A stretch of 64,000 nt of DNA from Juglans regia (lineage: Eukaryota; Streptophyta; Magnoliopsida; Fagales; Juglandaceae), in assembly GCF_001411555.2 (NCBI RefSeq), contig NC_049911.1, forward strand, positions 4,340,001 through 4,404,000. The letters are read 5' to 3'. Of this stretch, positions 36,001-46,810 are shown piece after piece. Made by a program: the position numbers and the translations under genes. The notes under the pieces are model-generated. The model made no database searches. It worked only from the letters and a program-made list of their open reading frames with translations, and had not been told where the DNA came from. Position 1 is the stretch's first letter. Each line of letters opens with the position of its first letter.

Positions 36001-36440
36001 TTGTAATAATTATATAAGATAAGATAAGATAGTTTGATTTTGTGTAACCAAACTAACCTTTATTTATTATTTTAAATAACAAGAATTACTTGTTGATGAA
36101 TAATATTATATCAATATAGCATAATAAAAATGGAGAAATTTTATTTACAGTCCTCACTTGGAGATTGTATATGCAGATCCTTTATTAAATGAGAAAAAAC
36201 ATCATTTTAGGTGGAATATTTTTATAATTTTAAAAAATTTTAAAGATAAAATTGCTTAAACTTGCATTGCAGTCCCCAAATAGAAATTATACGTAGCATT
36301 GCTTGTAAAAATGAGACGAAAGTGTAATATATAGCATAACTCTTCTGCAAACCAAAGTGCTAAGAAAAGAGGAATTGGTAGGCTTGCTATCAAATTCCTG
36401 CAGAGCACAGAATTAGGGGTTTCAGTGATTTTTCAATGGG
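33030..36440. other. Spacer between duplicated blocks: AT-rich DNA, LTR-like and GC-rich parts
   Basis: 33290-34180 contains words such as GGGTAAATCCCAAGATCGAA and CACAGGGAC that I associate with non-coding parts of LTR retrotransposons, but ends are not visible. 34310-34640 is a GC-rich island in AT-rich surroundings, built of loose repeats of GCGTTTC and TGCAGTGCGCACG. 34640-35850 is AT-rich without coding potential. No gene is supported. Confidence 0.4.
35857..36060. mobile_element. MITE of the GTTTGGAT family, copy 3
   Basis: The element begins with CATGTTTGGTTATGC and ends with TGTAACCAAACTAACC, forming an inverted repeat. The interior includes GATGAGATATTTTATTG, AAGTTGAATAAAATATTG and TTTGAAAAAGTTGAATTA, shared with the elements near 6414 (inverted), 58722 and 63757. 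Non-autonomous. Ends are approximate. Confidence 0.6.
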
Positions 36441-37313
36441 ATTATCTTCGGAACCTCGGACAGAAAAACAATGATGGTAACTAGGAGCCTCCAAAACGAT
36501 TTCTAAATAGCATTCATACCGCAGAACTAGCAACCGAAAAGGTTTTTTGTTACACTAAGCATGCCATTGTTATTTCAACAAAGGCAATTAATGGCAAACC
36601 TCGGACTGATTCCAGATAGGTCAACATACTTATGCTGGATTTCCATCGTTCAGAAAGCTGAATGAATACTAATTTTGCTTATACAGATGCTGAGCCTTTT
36701 TTTTTTTTTTTTATGGAAAACCAGAATCACAAAGAAAAGTAAATACTGTAACAATTTGACAACGAGATGGCAAATGCAAATTCAATTAGTCTATGAAATT
36801 ATTAATTCATAGTACTCAGAGAAGCTAGGAGCTCATCCGTTTCTCTAGATCTGAATGACCTTCAAATACAATAGAACATGTATGACTGCCATTTTCATAT
36901 TTAAGGTTCAGAGCAGTGCCTGATTCTGTTTCACCCCTTTTATCTTTCCACTACAATGAGCAGCAACATTAGGCCAAAAACGAGTACCCAAGTGCCCATA
37001 ATAGAACGTAGAGTTTTCATAGTGCCTTGGTCTGTAACCAAAGGTTTCTTTTTGTCACAAGACATTCTTCCACAATCACCTTGGTTGAAATAGACTATGA
37101 GATCATATTACCACCCCATTGTCACAGCAAAAGGCATTTTAAAGATTTTTTTTCGTGGGTTTTGTTATTGGAAAAGGAACATCTTACATAAAGAAGATGT
37201 AGAGAGGAAGAGAGTGACTCAATGACATCATATTAATCTGAAAACCTATAACAAAAGATTGCTAATCCAGACTCTCCTCCATCAACTTATCCAGAATAAC
37301 AGAGATTAATGGC

Positions 37314-37892
37314 CTACGGCGCAGTCTTTGGGTCATTGACTGGGAAAACAGAACTTCCACCAGAGTTGGCAGCAACAGATGGAGCAGAACCCTGGGCCAG
37401 ACGCTCCTCTAATTCCTTGAGTACTTTTCCCTTGAGTTCTGCCATTGCAGCACTCTTGACCTTCAGCTCCTCAAGGCTGAGTTCATCAATTGGAGCATAA
37501 AACCAGCTGCATCCCTGGTATTCCATCCTCATCTGCTCTAGTTTCTCCCCTCGTTTCTTTTCAGCTTCCAATTGCCTAAGCAGATCAGAATACTGCTTCT
37601 TCAGGTCACGACGGACTCTCTCTTGGTGAGCCTCCGCTTCCAGAAGTGTAGCAGCATCTGGCTTCCCACGGTGGCCAAGCATGTTTATAACATCCTCAGC
37701 AGAGGGATGACCAGAGGAGAACACCTTCCCACCAGGAGAGAAAATGATATTGGCAGTCTCAACCACACGTAAGGTACAAAGTTCACTGGCCTTCTTGAAG
37801 AGGCCAGATCGTCTTTTTGAGAAAGAAACTAACGGAGCATTTGCTCCTTGCGTCATCTTCTTCTGAGTCTTTTTCCAGCCCATGTTCATCAT
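37314..37892 (-). CDS. Type I (M-alpha, AGL61/62-like) MADS-box protein, copy B
   Basis: A 192-residue paralogue of the product at 27660-28238, intact. It keeps VSFSKRRSGLFKKASELCTL, NIIFSPGGKVFSSGHPSAEDVI and the coiled coil LKKQYSDLLRQLEAEKKRGE. GHPS and ASELCTL are closer to the family consensus than copy A. An in-frame ATG exists 31 codons further upstream (37985), but that extension would read through the conserved TATA box at 37955-37961 and has no counterpart in copy A. I therefore place the start at the MMNMG of position 37892. Both copies end with the same tail (AQGSAPSVAANSGG, then a short variable end). The predicted role is transcription control in female gametophyte or endosperm by family analogy; expression is unknown. 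Confidence 0.92.
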   Translation of the reverse strand: MMNMGWKKTQKKMTQGANAPLVSFSKRRSGLFKKASELCTLRVVETANIIFSPGGKVFSSGHPSAEDVINMLGHRGKPDAATLLEAEAHQERVRRDLKKQYSDLLRQLEAEKKRGEKLEQMRMEYQGCSWFYAPIDELSLEELKVKSAAMAELKGKVLKELEERLAQGSAPSVAANSGGSSVFPVNDPKTAP

Positions 37893-37954
37893 TCTTGTAC
37901 TCTGCAGAAGTACTTGAAGAGCAATGGGTCTTGAGATATTCTGAGGAACACTGG

Positions 37955-37961
37955 ATTTATA
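37955..37961 (-). promoter_or_regulatory. TATA box of MADS copy B
   Basis: The minus strand reads TCTATAAATCC, 63 bases upstream of the ATG at 37892, matching the box before copy A. It supports the downstream start codon. Confidence 0.7.
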
Positions 37962-38285
37962 GAGCTTTGATGCCTTAACCAACACTCACCTATTTATTTC
38001 TCATTTCTGGCCGGCCACCCCCATTTCTTTCCATTTATTACCTCTGTGATATGAATTTATGAGAGAATCCTATCATTCCTGTGAACAGATAACGATAGTT
38101 TCAAATATCATATGTTCTTAATTCACAAGGAGAAAAGTATAATTGACTGTTAGTAACTAGGTTAGAATATAAAGTTAATTCCGCAATAAGCCTACAAAGT
38201 TATTTAAAGAGATGAGTAATGCCCATTTATTGAAACTCCTCATTTAATATCTTGAATGTTTTGAGCATAACAAATGGTTCATAAA

Positions 38286-38680
38286 TCTTTTTATAGGTAA
38301 AGTTAATTTTTATTAATAATAATAATATGCGTATCCAAGTACACAGGACGTATACAAAAGAAAGCACCATTTTAAGAAATAGAAACAGATACAAGAAAGT
38401 CATGGAGAATTAGTTCATTAAAATCTATAGCTATTTCCCATAGAAACAAAGAATTCAAGGAGATTCCTAAGTTCATCCATTGATTACAAATGGGTCATAA
38501 ATTAGAATATACAATACTTATGAATGCAGGGAGACCCTACTAAAGTGGTCCAACTCCTCCTTGGACCCAAAACACAAACATGACAAGAGTTTATATACAG
38601 TCATTTTGATGCTCCATGTTCTTTGTGCGCAAATCTATAGCCAGACTTGAGAAATTCCTTAATGAATTATGTAATCTAGT
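38286..38680 (-). mobile_element. Old LINE 3'-end remnant in block B
   Basis: Paralogue of the remnant at 28810-29200, with the same CTGTGTACTTGG-like word and ACCTATAAAAAGA tail on the minus strand. It was present before the blocks duplicated. Confidence 0.4.
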
Positions 38681-39321
38681 TATGAGCTTTAAAAAAGGTA
38701 AGAAAATAAAAATCATAATAAGATAGATAATCTCTCTTTCCAGTAATTATTTAGATTTGTTTTGATGTTTCTACATCCTAGTACCTGAAAAAAAGACCCA
38801 AGCACTGGCAAACCTACACCATCAGATTGTAATATGGAAGTAGCAAGGCTTTTCCTTGCTTGGAAAAGCCTTCCTTTCTCCAAACTAATGGTCCTGGAGT
38901 TCCTTAAAAAGACTAGCCTGCTCTTATAACTTATAATTTATAGGCCCCTCAAATTCTGAAACCGTAAAAAAAAGTATTATTCATAGGCCCCACCAGTGTA
39001 ACCATGGAATTTTTGCATCGGTCTCTCATGTACCAATGTACAAGTTTGTTTCGGTTAGAATTCCTTCAACCTGGAAAACAAGTTCCCTGGACCAGCCATT
39101 TACCAGAAAATAAAAAGAAAAATCTTTCAAGAAATATGATACACAAACAAACTCAGCCTAGGTTTATAAACATACCAAACCCTGAATGTTAAACTTTAGT
39201 GTCATCTTCCATGTTGATCCGTTTACCGTCTTTGATTAAGTTGTTAAATAAATTGAAGAACCGTTCTGCCTCATGATTTAGAATTTATTGACACCATACC
39301 AACAAACAGAAGGGAGAGGGA

Positions 39322-39356
<35 letters not shown>

Positions 39357-39560
39357 TTTCCTTCCAAAAACTAAAGTGTACTAGTAAGAAGGCGCATGTT
39401 AATTACTTCTAATAGAAATAAAATAAAATTCAGTATGAATAGACCTAAGGATGAACAACCTGCTGGGTGGCCTAAGCTGGAGATAACAGATGAGTTGGGA
39501 TATCTTAGCCTTCTTATATAACCTGGGATATATAGCTTTCCCCTAATCTTAGCTTTCTTT

Positions 39561-39935
39561 GTGTGGACAGCATCTTTAGGCAAGATTCTCACAACTGATA
39601 ACTTGAGGAAGAGGCGGATTATTATAGCAGATTGGTGTTGTATGTGTAGGGGAGGGGGCGAGTCGGTGGAGCATCTCTTGTTACACTGTGACACAACATG
39701 GGCTTTATGGGATGGGGTTCTGGGTAGAGTAGAGTTGGGTTGGGTCATGCTAGAGACCGTGGTGGCAGCCTTGGCCAGCTGGCCAAGTATTGGAGGGGTA
39801 CATCAAATTCCAACAGTTTGGAAGATGATTCCAATGTGCATCATGTGGTGTCTATGGAAGGAACGTAATGTGCGCACATTTGAGGACAAGGAGAGACTAC
39901 TAGAGGAACTTATAGCTTTATTTTATAGCATGTAA
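39561..39935 (+). pseudogene. LINE ORF2 C-terminal fragment, reverse-transcriptase zinc-binding domain
   Basis: The open frame (125 codons from the first ATG; it extends upstream to about 39530 as LAFFVW) has the zf-RVT pattern: WTASLGKILTTDNLRKR, then C-C-x-C, then ESVEHLLLHC, and a downstream MWCLWKERNVRTFE. This is the C-terminal end of plant L1 ORF2 proteins, beyond the polymerase. Endonuclease and polymerase parts are absent because of 5' truncation, so the copy cannot move by itself. Confidence 0.88.
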
Positions 39936-41735
39936 TGTACTTGGTCCAATGCTGTTGATTTCAATGGCATAGCCCTTCATGATTTCCTTGTTTCCATTGC
40001 AGCCTCCTAGTCAGGGTTGTCTATTGTATATACTGGGCTAGGCCTTGTAACATACGGGTCTAAATTTAGGGTTTAAAACTAGTATTTTATTTATTTATTT
40101 ATTGGTATTTTATTTTCTTTATATTTATTTATTTATTTTAGATTTTTGTGATAACAAATAGATCGTTTTAGTGATTCCTTTCCTTTTAAAACTTCGAATA
40201 TTCTATCCACTTAGTCCCCGTGCTAGTTTCGGTTTCCAGAGTATGTGATCAACTCCAATTCAAACTCTTCAAACCCTCTCAGAAACTGTATCCACGAAAG
40301 AGTCGGTTCCTAAAGTTTAGGCAATTTCAAATTTCAGCCAATCTCCTAAGAGTTCACGTCGTCTACTCCCGTCGCCTATAAGAAACTCACTAAACCTCTG
40401 TGATGCACACCTCAAAATACCAGAGAAACAACTTACTTTTCCGCTTAAGCCTTTGCTGCCCAGTCATCACCGACCACCCTCGGACGTCGGAGCCCTACCC
40501 TCGGCGCCAGAAAACGCCGGCCGTCTCAACCCCGTTGAACCCACCCCCTCAGGTAAGCCCCTGCTGCCGCGCGCCACCTTCCTCCATTTCGGTTATTTGA
40601 GTTTCAAACCCATCTCTCTCTAAACTCTCACTTGTTCTCTCTCTCTCTCCCTCTCTCGGTGTCGCACCACCATAGGGATCCCCCAGTCACGTCGCCGGTC
40701 ACTCCCAGCTCCAGAGCCGCCGTCGCACACTGCTCTCCCTCGGTGAGCATCGCGCAGCTCTCTCTCCCGTAAGCCTGTTTCCTTTTTATTCCTTTTGCTT
40801 CAGTTTTCCCAAAATACCCTTTCTACTAGGCTGAGTTTTATTGGGACTGGACTTAGTTGTATCTTGACTGGTTTATAAATCTGGTTGGACTTGAGTTATT
40901 TCAAAAACTATAGTTTTGGGTTAAGTGGGTTGTTTTCATGCGAGCCTAAGGTTTAAATTGGGCTGATTATTATGTAGGCCGAAGCTTTTAATTGAATAAA
41001 TATATTAGTCATATACTTATTTTTATAGATAAGTATTTAAAGGATTTTAAAGCATAAATTTTAAAGTATATTTTGTAAGTATCTTTTGAGTCTATTATTT
41101 AGTTAATATTCCAATTGACTTTTAATTAAGATTTTATAAAATTATTAAGTTATAATTTAAATAGAAGTTAAGGAACATGTTATGAGTTTTGAATAATATT
41201 ATTATATATGATTTTAAGTATTTAGAATGCTATGACACATTTTTTTTGAAAAGTTAGTGACGATTAGTACCTCGTATAGGTAACGCGCTACAAGTTGGAA
41301 ATCAGGAAGCAGCGCTAAGAGGTAAATAGTATGATCATATTAATAAATGCGTATGGTGAATATTATTATTATGTATAAAAATGTGATGTGCTTATGATTG
41401 TTAACTACGCTACACTAAGAGGCAAGTCAAGGTTAGTTTACTTTTCGATCTTGATGAAATATGAGATTATGCTTGAGTGAATGAATTTATTGTTGATTGA
41501 TTTAATGTTACTAAATTCACATGAAAGCCATGAAATGTTGAAGTAGTAGTTCAAAGTCAAGTATGCCATGTAATAGTCAGATTACGCAAGCCATGTTCAT
41601 GAAATGCTTAGGTTATATATGCCATGTTTGTGTAATACTTAAACCATGTATGCCATGTTCAAGTAGTGCCTGGATCATGTATGCCTTGGAACGTCATAAA
41701 ACATTCATAGCATGTTATGTAATATCACGATATAC

Positions 41736-41895
41736 TATGCCATGCTAAATCATACAAGAATATGCCATGTACAAAGATATGCCATGCTAAATCATACAAG
41801 AATATGCCATGCTAAATCATACAAGAATATGCCATGTACAAGAATATGCCATGCCATGTCATGTTACGCTATACCATGTACAAGATTATGCCATG
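41736..41895 (+). repeat. Tandem array of 25- and 17-bp units within the LTR
   Basis: Every unit begins TATGCCATG (one has TATACCATG). Unit lengths run 25, 17, 25, 25, 17, 25, 17 and then a partial unit. The 25-base unit is TATGCCATG plus CTAAATCATACAAGAA; the 17-base unit is TATGCCATG plus TACAAGAA. Looser TATGCCATG words extend upstream to about 41560. The array is non-coding. Confidence 0.9.
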
Positions 41896-41958
41896 TTAGA
41901 GATGTTCATGAAGCCTAATCAAATCTCATGCATTAAGAAAGATAAGAAATGTAACGGT

Positions 41959-42262
41959 ACCACGGACTCAAGCGTGGTTAACCACAAGTTTAGTGAAACA
42001 CGGACTCAAGCGTGTTTCACTTCATGATATTCAAGTTAAATGAAACGCGGACTCAAGCGTGTTTCACTCCATGTTATGCAAGTTAAGTGGAACACGGATT
42101 CAAGCGTGTTTCATCACTCCATGTTATGCAAGTTAAGTGGAACACGGATTCAAGCGTGTTTCACTCCATGTTATGCAAGTTAAGTGAAACACGGACTCAA
42201 GCGTGTTTCACTCCATGTCATGCCAGATAAGTGGAAACACGGACACAAGCGTGTTTCACTTC
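41959..42262 (+). repeat. Tandem array of seven hairpin-forming units within the LTR
   Basis: Seven copies of a roughly 47-base unit, with CACGG words at 41961, 41999, 42046 (CGCGG), 42093, 42143, 42190 and 42238. The core of each is a near-perfect inverted repeat: GTGAAACACG, an 8-base loop GACTCAAG, then CGTGTTTCAC. The copies at 41993-42020 and 42184-42211 are perfect over the 10-base stem. Deviations in other copies mostly leave G-T wobble pairs in one strand. The spacer reads TTCATGTTATGCAAGTTAA with variations. Confidence 0.9.
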
Positions 42263-43588
42263 ATGTTAATACAAGATAACCAAGATGTTATGCATTCACA
42301 ATGACATGTTTTGTTTATATATGCTTCCGCTTATGTTAATAATGAAAATGTGTGCCATGTAAATCTGTGATGATATATGTATGTAAAGTCTTTCAGAAGA
42401 TCATGTTAGGTATTTGATTGTAATTCATGAAGTTGTATGTACGTTCTGAAGGGTATCCTAGAAATGAATTGTATGTTAGGCAAGGACTATATTTTACGAT
42501 ACGATGTACTACTTATTGAGTATTCAACTCATTATTTTTGTGTGTTTCTTGTTTTCTTCCATGTCTGATTCTCGCAGATGATGTCTATGATGATGAAGAG
42601 CTGGATGGCCAGGAATAGATCTAGTACCAAGACTTAGGAATGAATAAGTGATTTTATCACCAGAATTAGATTTCTTTTATGTCATGCATAGGATTAGTTT
42701 ATGTTTCTTTATATTTTGTTCAGTTTCCAAAACAATAATGTTCAATTCAGTTTTAGCGTTTTGATGAATTTCAATAAATGAGGTAATTCAGGATATGAAT
42801 CTCTTTACCGGGCATTATGTTTTAAATGTTGGTAATATCTTAATCCTACGGGAAAGGGGTGTTACAGGCCTATTCTTGGAGTAATATAATTTATTTACTT
42901 ATCAAAAAAAAATATATACATATATATATAACCTGAGGATTTTATTGAAGCTAAGCTGACTGTTTTATTTCTTGGACTAAGCCGACTGTACCAGTGTAAA
43001 TTGGCCTCATACAATACAATTTCTGTTCTCCATACATTATTGGCGGCATAGCTCTCTTTCACCGTAATAACCATCATCTAGTCTCCACTAACATGCTTGA
43101 AAATTGCTGGGGGCTGAAGAACTCGCCTCTTTAAGAAGAGACCAAAGTTATCAAATATTTCTAAGAATCTTGCACTCGAAGATATTGAGCATCCCTTGAT
43201 CAATCTGATAGTACCAAGGAAAACAAAGAGTGGTGCCATTTATAATTCATCTAACTGGTCATTGTTAGTTGTTTCTTCTCATTATTTCTTCACAATTATA
43301 AAACCAGTGTCATACATAATTCATAAGCAAATGCACAATAAATAGAAGGATGATATAAGGCCTGTGAAAGAAAAAATGCTTTCCCTGAGAAAAATTAACA
43401 ACGCCACTAAATCAGCACCCCCACAATTTGTTTTAGTCATATCCCCTAACCACAACCAATTATGTAAAAACCATGTAAGAAAAGAAAAAATAAATAAAGC
43501 TCTGACCATGTGTTGACAGTCTATTTGTCAATTGCAAGAAAAAAGAGCCATGTTGACAATTTCAAATGATGATTAGCAGTAAGGAGAA

Positions 43589-43808
43589 TTACATTCTGCA
43601 CCCCAAATTACCACCATTTTTTTCAGCTTATACTTTAAACCATCAAAACTGACAATTTACACCCTAAATATGGCTGAACGGACAGATCTTGTCAGAGGGT
43701 GCAAATTTTCAAAATTCAATAGTTTAGTTTATAGTGTAAATTGTAAGTTTTAATAGTTTATCGTGTAAATTGAAAAAAAAAAGGTAGTTTGGGATGCAAA
43801 TTGAAATT
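43589..43808. mobile_element. Foldback MITE in block B
   Basis: A 220-base element with inverted termini: TTACATTCTGCACCCCAAAT at the left, and at the right, inverted, TTTCAATTTGCATCCCAAAC. Arms continue with GTAAATTG and CAATTTAC words. Related half-elements with CACCCTCAAACTACC occur near 47128-47190. No coding capacity. Confidence 0.6.
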
Positions 43809-44575
43809 TTTCCCAGTAGTAATCTTAATTCTAATACCTGTCTCTGGTTGAAATCTCTACCAGAATTTTTATGATAATAGATCATTATAAAAAGCACTAC
43901 ATTAACTTCTAATTCTCTATGACATTGAACAATTTTGTTGACCAAACACCTACGAAGTCAACAGGGATATCTACTTCGAGAACATTTCTTACCTTTATAT
44001 GTCATAAACTTCATATGGGTGGATAGTCAGTAAGCTCACCTAAATCAATGCTTTGTTAGGTACTATAGAATTTTGCTATAGGGCTGTAAACTACACTCGT
44101 ATGAATTTTGCTTCTCTTACCATTTTTAACTTATAAGAAAAACCCTATTAGTAGTTAAGACATCTGCACTCATCAATCAATTTAGGACGGTGAAATCCCC
44201 ATAGAACAAACTTTCCAAGCCAGTACGCAAATATATTGTTGTGCTCAGTAAGTCACAGGAGAAGCATTGTGATTAAAGAAAAATAGTTAATTCATTATTC
44301 ATTAATTATCTGCCTATATTTCGTCATCAAAAAATTATCAGCCTATACGTTTAAGTAGCTAACCAATCAAGGAATTGTGATTATGATCCCTTGTTTACTA
44401 TTTTAGGTGTTTTCAATCTATACTTTGTATGCATAACATATTGCTTTATTGAGTGTTTTAATCTTTCTCTGATTTCAAGAAGTGTATTAAAAGTGGGGAC
44501 AGAGCAAGGAGTTCTCAAAGAAATTACATTTTTCATTGATGTTTTAATTATGATGTCGTTGAGTCAACTTAAGAT

Positions 44576-46810
44576 TAGGGGTGTAAATTCAAACCGGTCC
44601 GGACTTGGTTTTGAACCGGTCCGGTCCGGGACCGGTTCTTAGAATGGAAAAACTGGCCGGTTCCGGTCCAGTTCCGGTTGCGGGATTTTTCGGCCCGGAC
44701 CGGACCGGTTGATAAAAAATATATATATAAAAAATAATATTTGTATTATTGTATATATAAGTTTTATATATCATGTATAATTATAAGTTTTTATGTGAAA
44801 TTTTTATATATAATATATATAATTTATAATTATATATATTCATCTATGAAATAATTTCTTATTATAATTTATAAATTATTACATAAAATGTTAATACTAA
44901 ATCACTAAAAGTTTATAACTAATACTAATATTAAATATATAGTTTATAACTAATACTAATATATATATTATAATTATACCAATAGTCTAATATTAATATT
45001 ATTATATAGTCTAATATATTATTTAGCTATACTAATATATAAGTCTATAACTAATAGTTATAGACTACTTAACTATTTAACTAATACTAATAGTCTAATA
45101 TAGACTATAGACTATAGTTATACAACTTATACTTATAATTAATACTAAAATTTTTTACTAAAAGTTTATAACTAATACTAATATATTAATATAACTATAC
45201 TAATAGTCTAATATAGACTATAATTATACTTATACTAATATAGCTATACTAAATCACTAAAAGTTTATAACTAATACTAATATATAGTTTATAACTAATA
45301 CTAATATATAACTATACTAATAGGCTAATATTAATACTATTATATAGTCTAATATATTATATAGCTATACTAATATACAAGTCTATAACTATTTAACTAA
45401 TAGTCTAATACTAATAGTTTAATATAGACTATAGACTATAGTTATACTTATACTAAATCACTATAACTAATACTAATATATAACTATACTAATATGCTAA
45501 TATTAATACTATTATATAGTTTAATATATTATATAGTTATACTAATATATAAGTCTATAACTATTTAACTAATACTATAGTTTAATAATTAATATTGACT
45601 ATAGACTATAGTTATACTTATACTAATATAGCTATACTAAATCACTATAACTAATACTAATATATAACTATACTAATAGGCTAATATTAATACTATTAGA
45701 TTATGGTATATTAAATGTATTACAAATATATATATATAGTTATATTAAATCACTATAGTCTATTAAATGTATTACAAATATATATAAATTTTAATTATCA
45801 TTTAAAAAAAAACACATTGAAAAGGATTAAACTTTAATTAAATTATTAAATAGTAAAGGGCCAAAGGCCAAACGGCGCCGTTTTCATCTATTTGAAAACC
45901 CTAAATCATCTCTTTCGCGAATACTCTTTCGCAGCTTGCTCTCTCTGTCTCTCGTGCCGTCGTACGCATTGCGCTCAGTGGCTCACTCTCTCATGCCCGT
46001 GAGTCGTGACTGACTCTGCTCTCGTCTCTCACGCTCTTGTCTCTCGCTCTCAGTCTCAACTCTCCCGTCTCTCCCTCTCAACTCTCCCGCCTCTCACTCT
46101 TTCGTCTCTCAACTCTTTCGTCTCTCACTCTCAACGCTCCCGTGTCTCACTCTCTCGTCTCTCAACTCTCTCGTCGCTCTCAATCTCTCTTCTCTCAACT
46201 CTCTCGGCCCCTGTCTCAGTCTCTCTGCCGATCTGCCCCCAAGGTAAGTTTTTTTTTTTTTTTTTGTGAAATTACATACTAGCCTACTATGATTTTTGTG
46301 ATTGGGTTTTGTGATATTGGGATTTTTGTGAATCTGTGATTGCCGATTGGGTTGATTGAGTTTTGTGATTTTAGGGTAGGGTTTTTGAATCCGAAATCAT
46401 TACAATGTTTTCTTGCATTGTGTGTATTATCTATTTGAATTTCATCTATTTTGCATTGCATCCATCATCAATTATTTGAAAGTAATAGCAGCCCTTTTCC
46501 ATTCCATGCATACAAATCATGATTCATGATCATATATAATTTAGAATGCTTTATAATTATATTTAAGGGTAAATAAATCATGCTTTATAATTATAAAACA
46601 GATTTTTTTAAATCAGTTTTTTTTTTATAAACATTTTTAATGACAAACTGTGAAACTTACATTTAAAAAAAATCGAAAAATCGGACCGGAAGTACTGTTT
46701 ATAATGGTAACCGGTGCGTAATCGGTTTTGAAAAATACAAAATCAGTACGTACCGGTTCGGTCCTAAATTTTGTCCAAAACCGGACCGGATCGGACCGGT
46801 TACACCCCTA
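44576..46810. mobile_element. hAT-like non-autonomous element, 2.2 kb, with gene-like insert
   Basis: Termini are TAGGGGTGTAA and TTACACCCCTA, a perfect 11-base inverted repeat. An 8-base ACTTAAGA direct repeat flanks the element (44567-44574 and 46810-46817, sharing one base with the right end). GGTCCGG-type words lie near each end. The 8-base duplication and TAGGGGTG start fit the hAT superfamily. The interior has no transposase. 44930-45720 is a degenerate AT-rich tandem array built of ACTAATACTAATATA-type words. 45855-46250 looks like the 5' region of a plant gene (AACGGCGCCGTTTTCAT, AAAACCCTAAATC, then a CT-rich leader). Confidence 0.75.

Larger units (their letters stand above)
40046..42866. 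mobile_element. Solo LTR of about 2.8 kb with 5-bp target duplication
   Basis: The element starts TGTAACATACGGG and ends GGGGTGTTACA, so it has TG...CA ends inside a short inverted repeat (TGTAAC and GTTACA). It is flanked on both sides by GGCCT (40041-40045 and 42867-42871). The interior has no gag or pol frames and no internal second copy of the ends, so it is a single LTR left by recombination. The TGTAAC...GTTACA ends suggest a Ty3/gypsy-type element, but the family is not proven. It includes a GC-rich CT-tract region (about 40400-40780) and two tandem arrays. Confidence 0.88.
39526..42924 (+). mobile_element. 5'-truncated LINE (L1-type) insertion, split by an LTR
   Basis: The insertion is flanked by the 11-base direct repeat TATATAACCTG (39515-39525 and 42925-42935). 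Block A has a single copy of this word at 30232-30242, the empty target site. The left part carries the end of an L1 ORF2 (39530-39935). The right part (42872-42924) is the 3' tail with TACTTATCAAAAAAA and an A/T-rich end. Everything between 40046 and 42866 is a later LTR insertion. 5' truncation, a terminal A-run and a long target duplication are the signatures of target-primed reverse transcription. Confidence 0.85.

Noticed and set aside
37893..37985. Upstream in-frame start giving a 223-residue MADS protein
   Set aside because: The extension covers the TATA box and expected leader, is not conserved in copy A, and is not part of the family's N-terminus.
41563..42027. Short Cys/Met/His-rich open frames in the solo LTR
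   Set aside because: They arise from the TATGCCATG repeats, which are open in more than one frame. Non-coding tandem repeat is the simpler explanation.
41959..42262. Possible CRISPR-like repeat array
   Set aside because: Regular spacing and palindromic repeats superficially resemble one, but the spacers are near-identical copies, the context is a plant LTR, and no cas gene exists.
46006..46282. Ser/Leu-rich open frames in the hAT-like element
   Set aside because: They follow a CT-repeat leader (CTCTCAACTCTCCCGTCTCT words) that is open in several frames. No conserved domain, so not called as genes.
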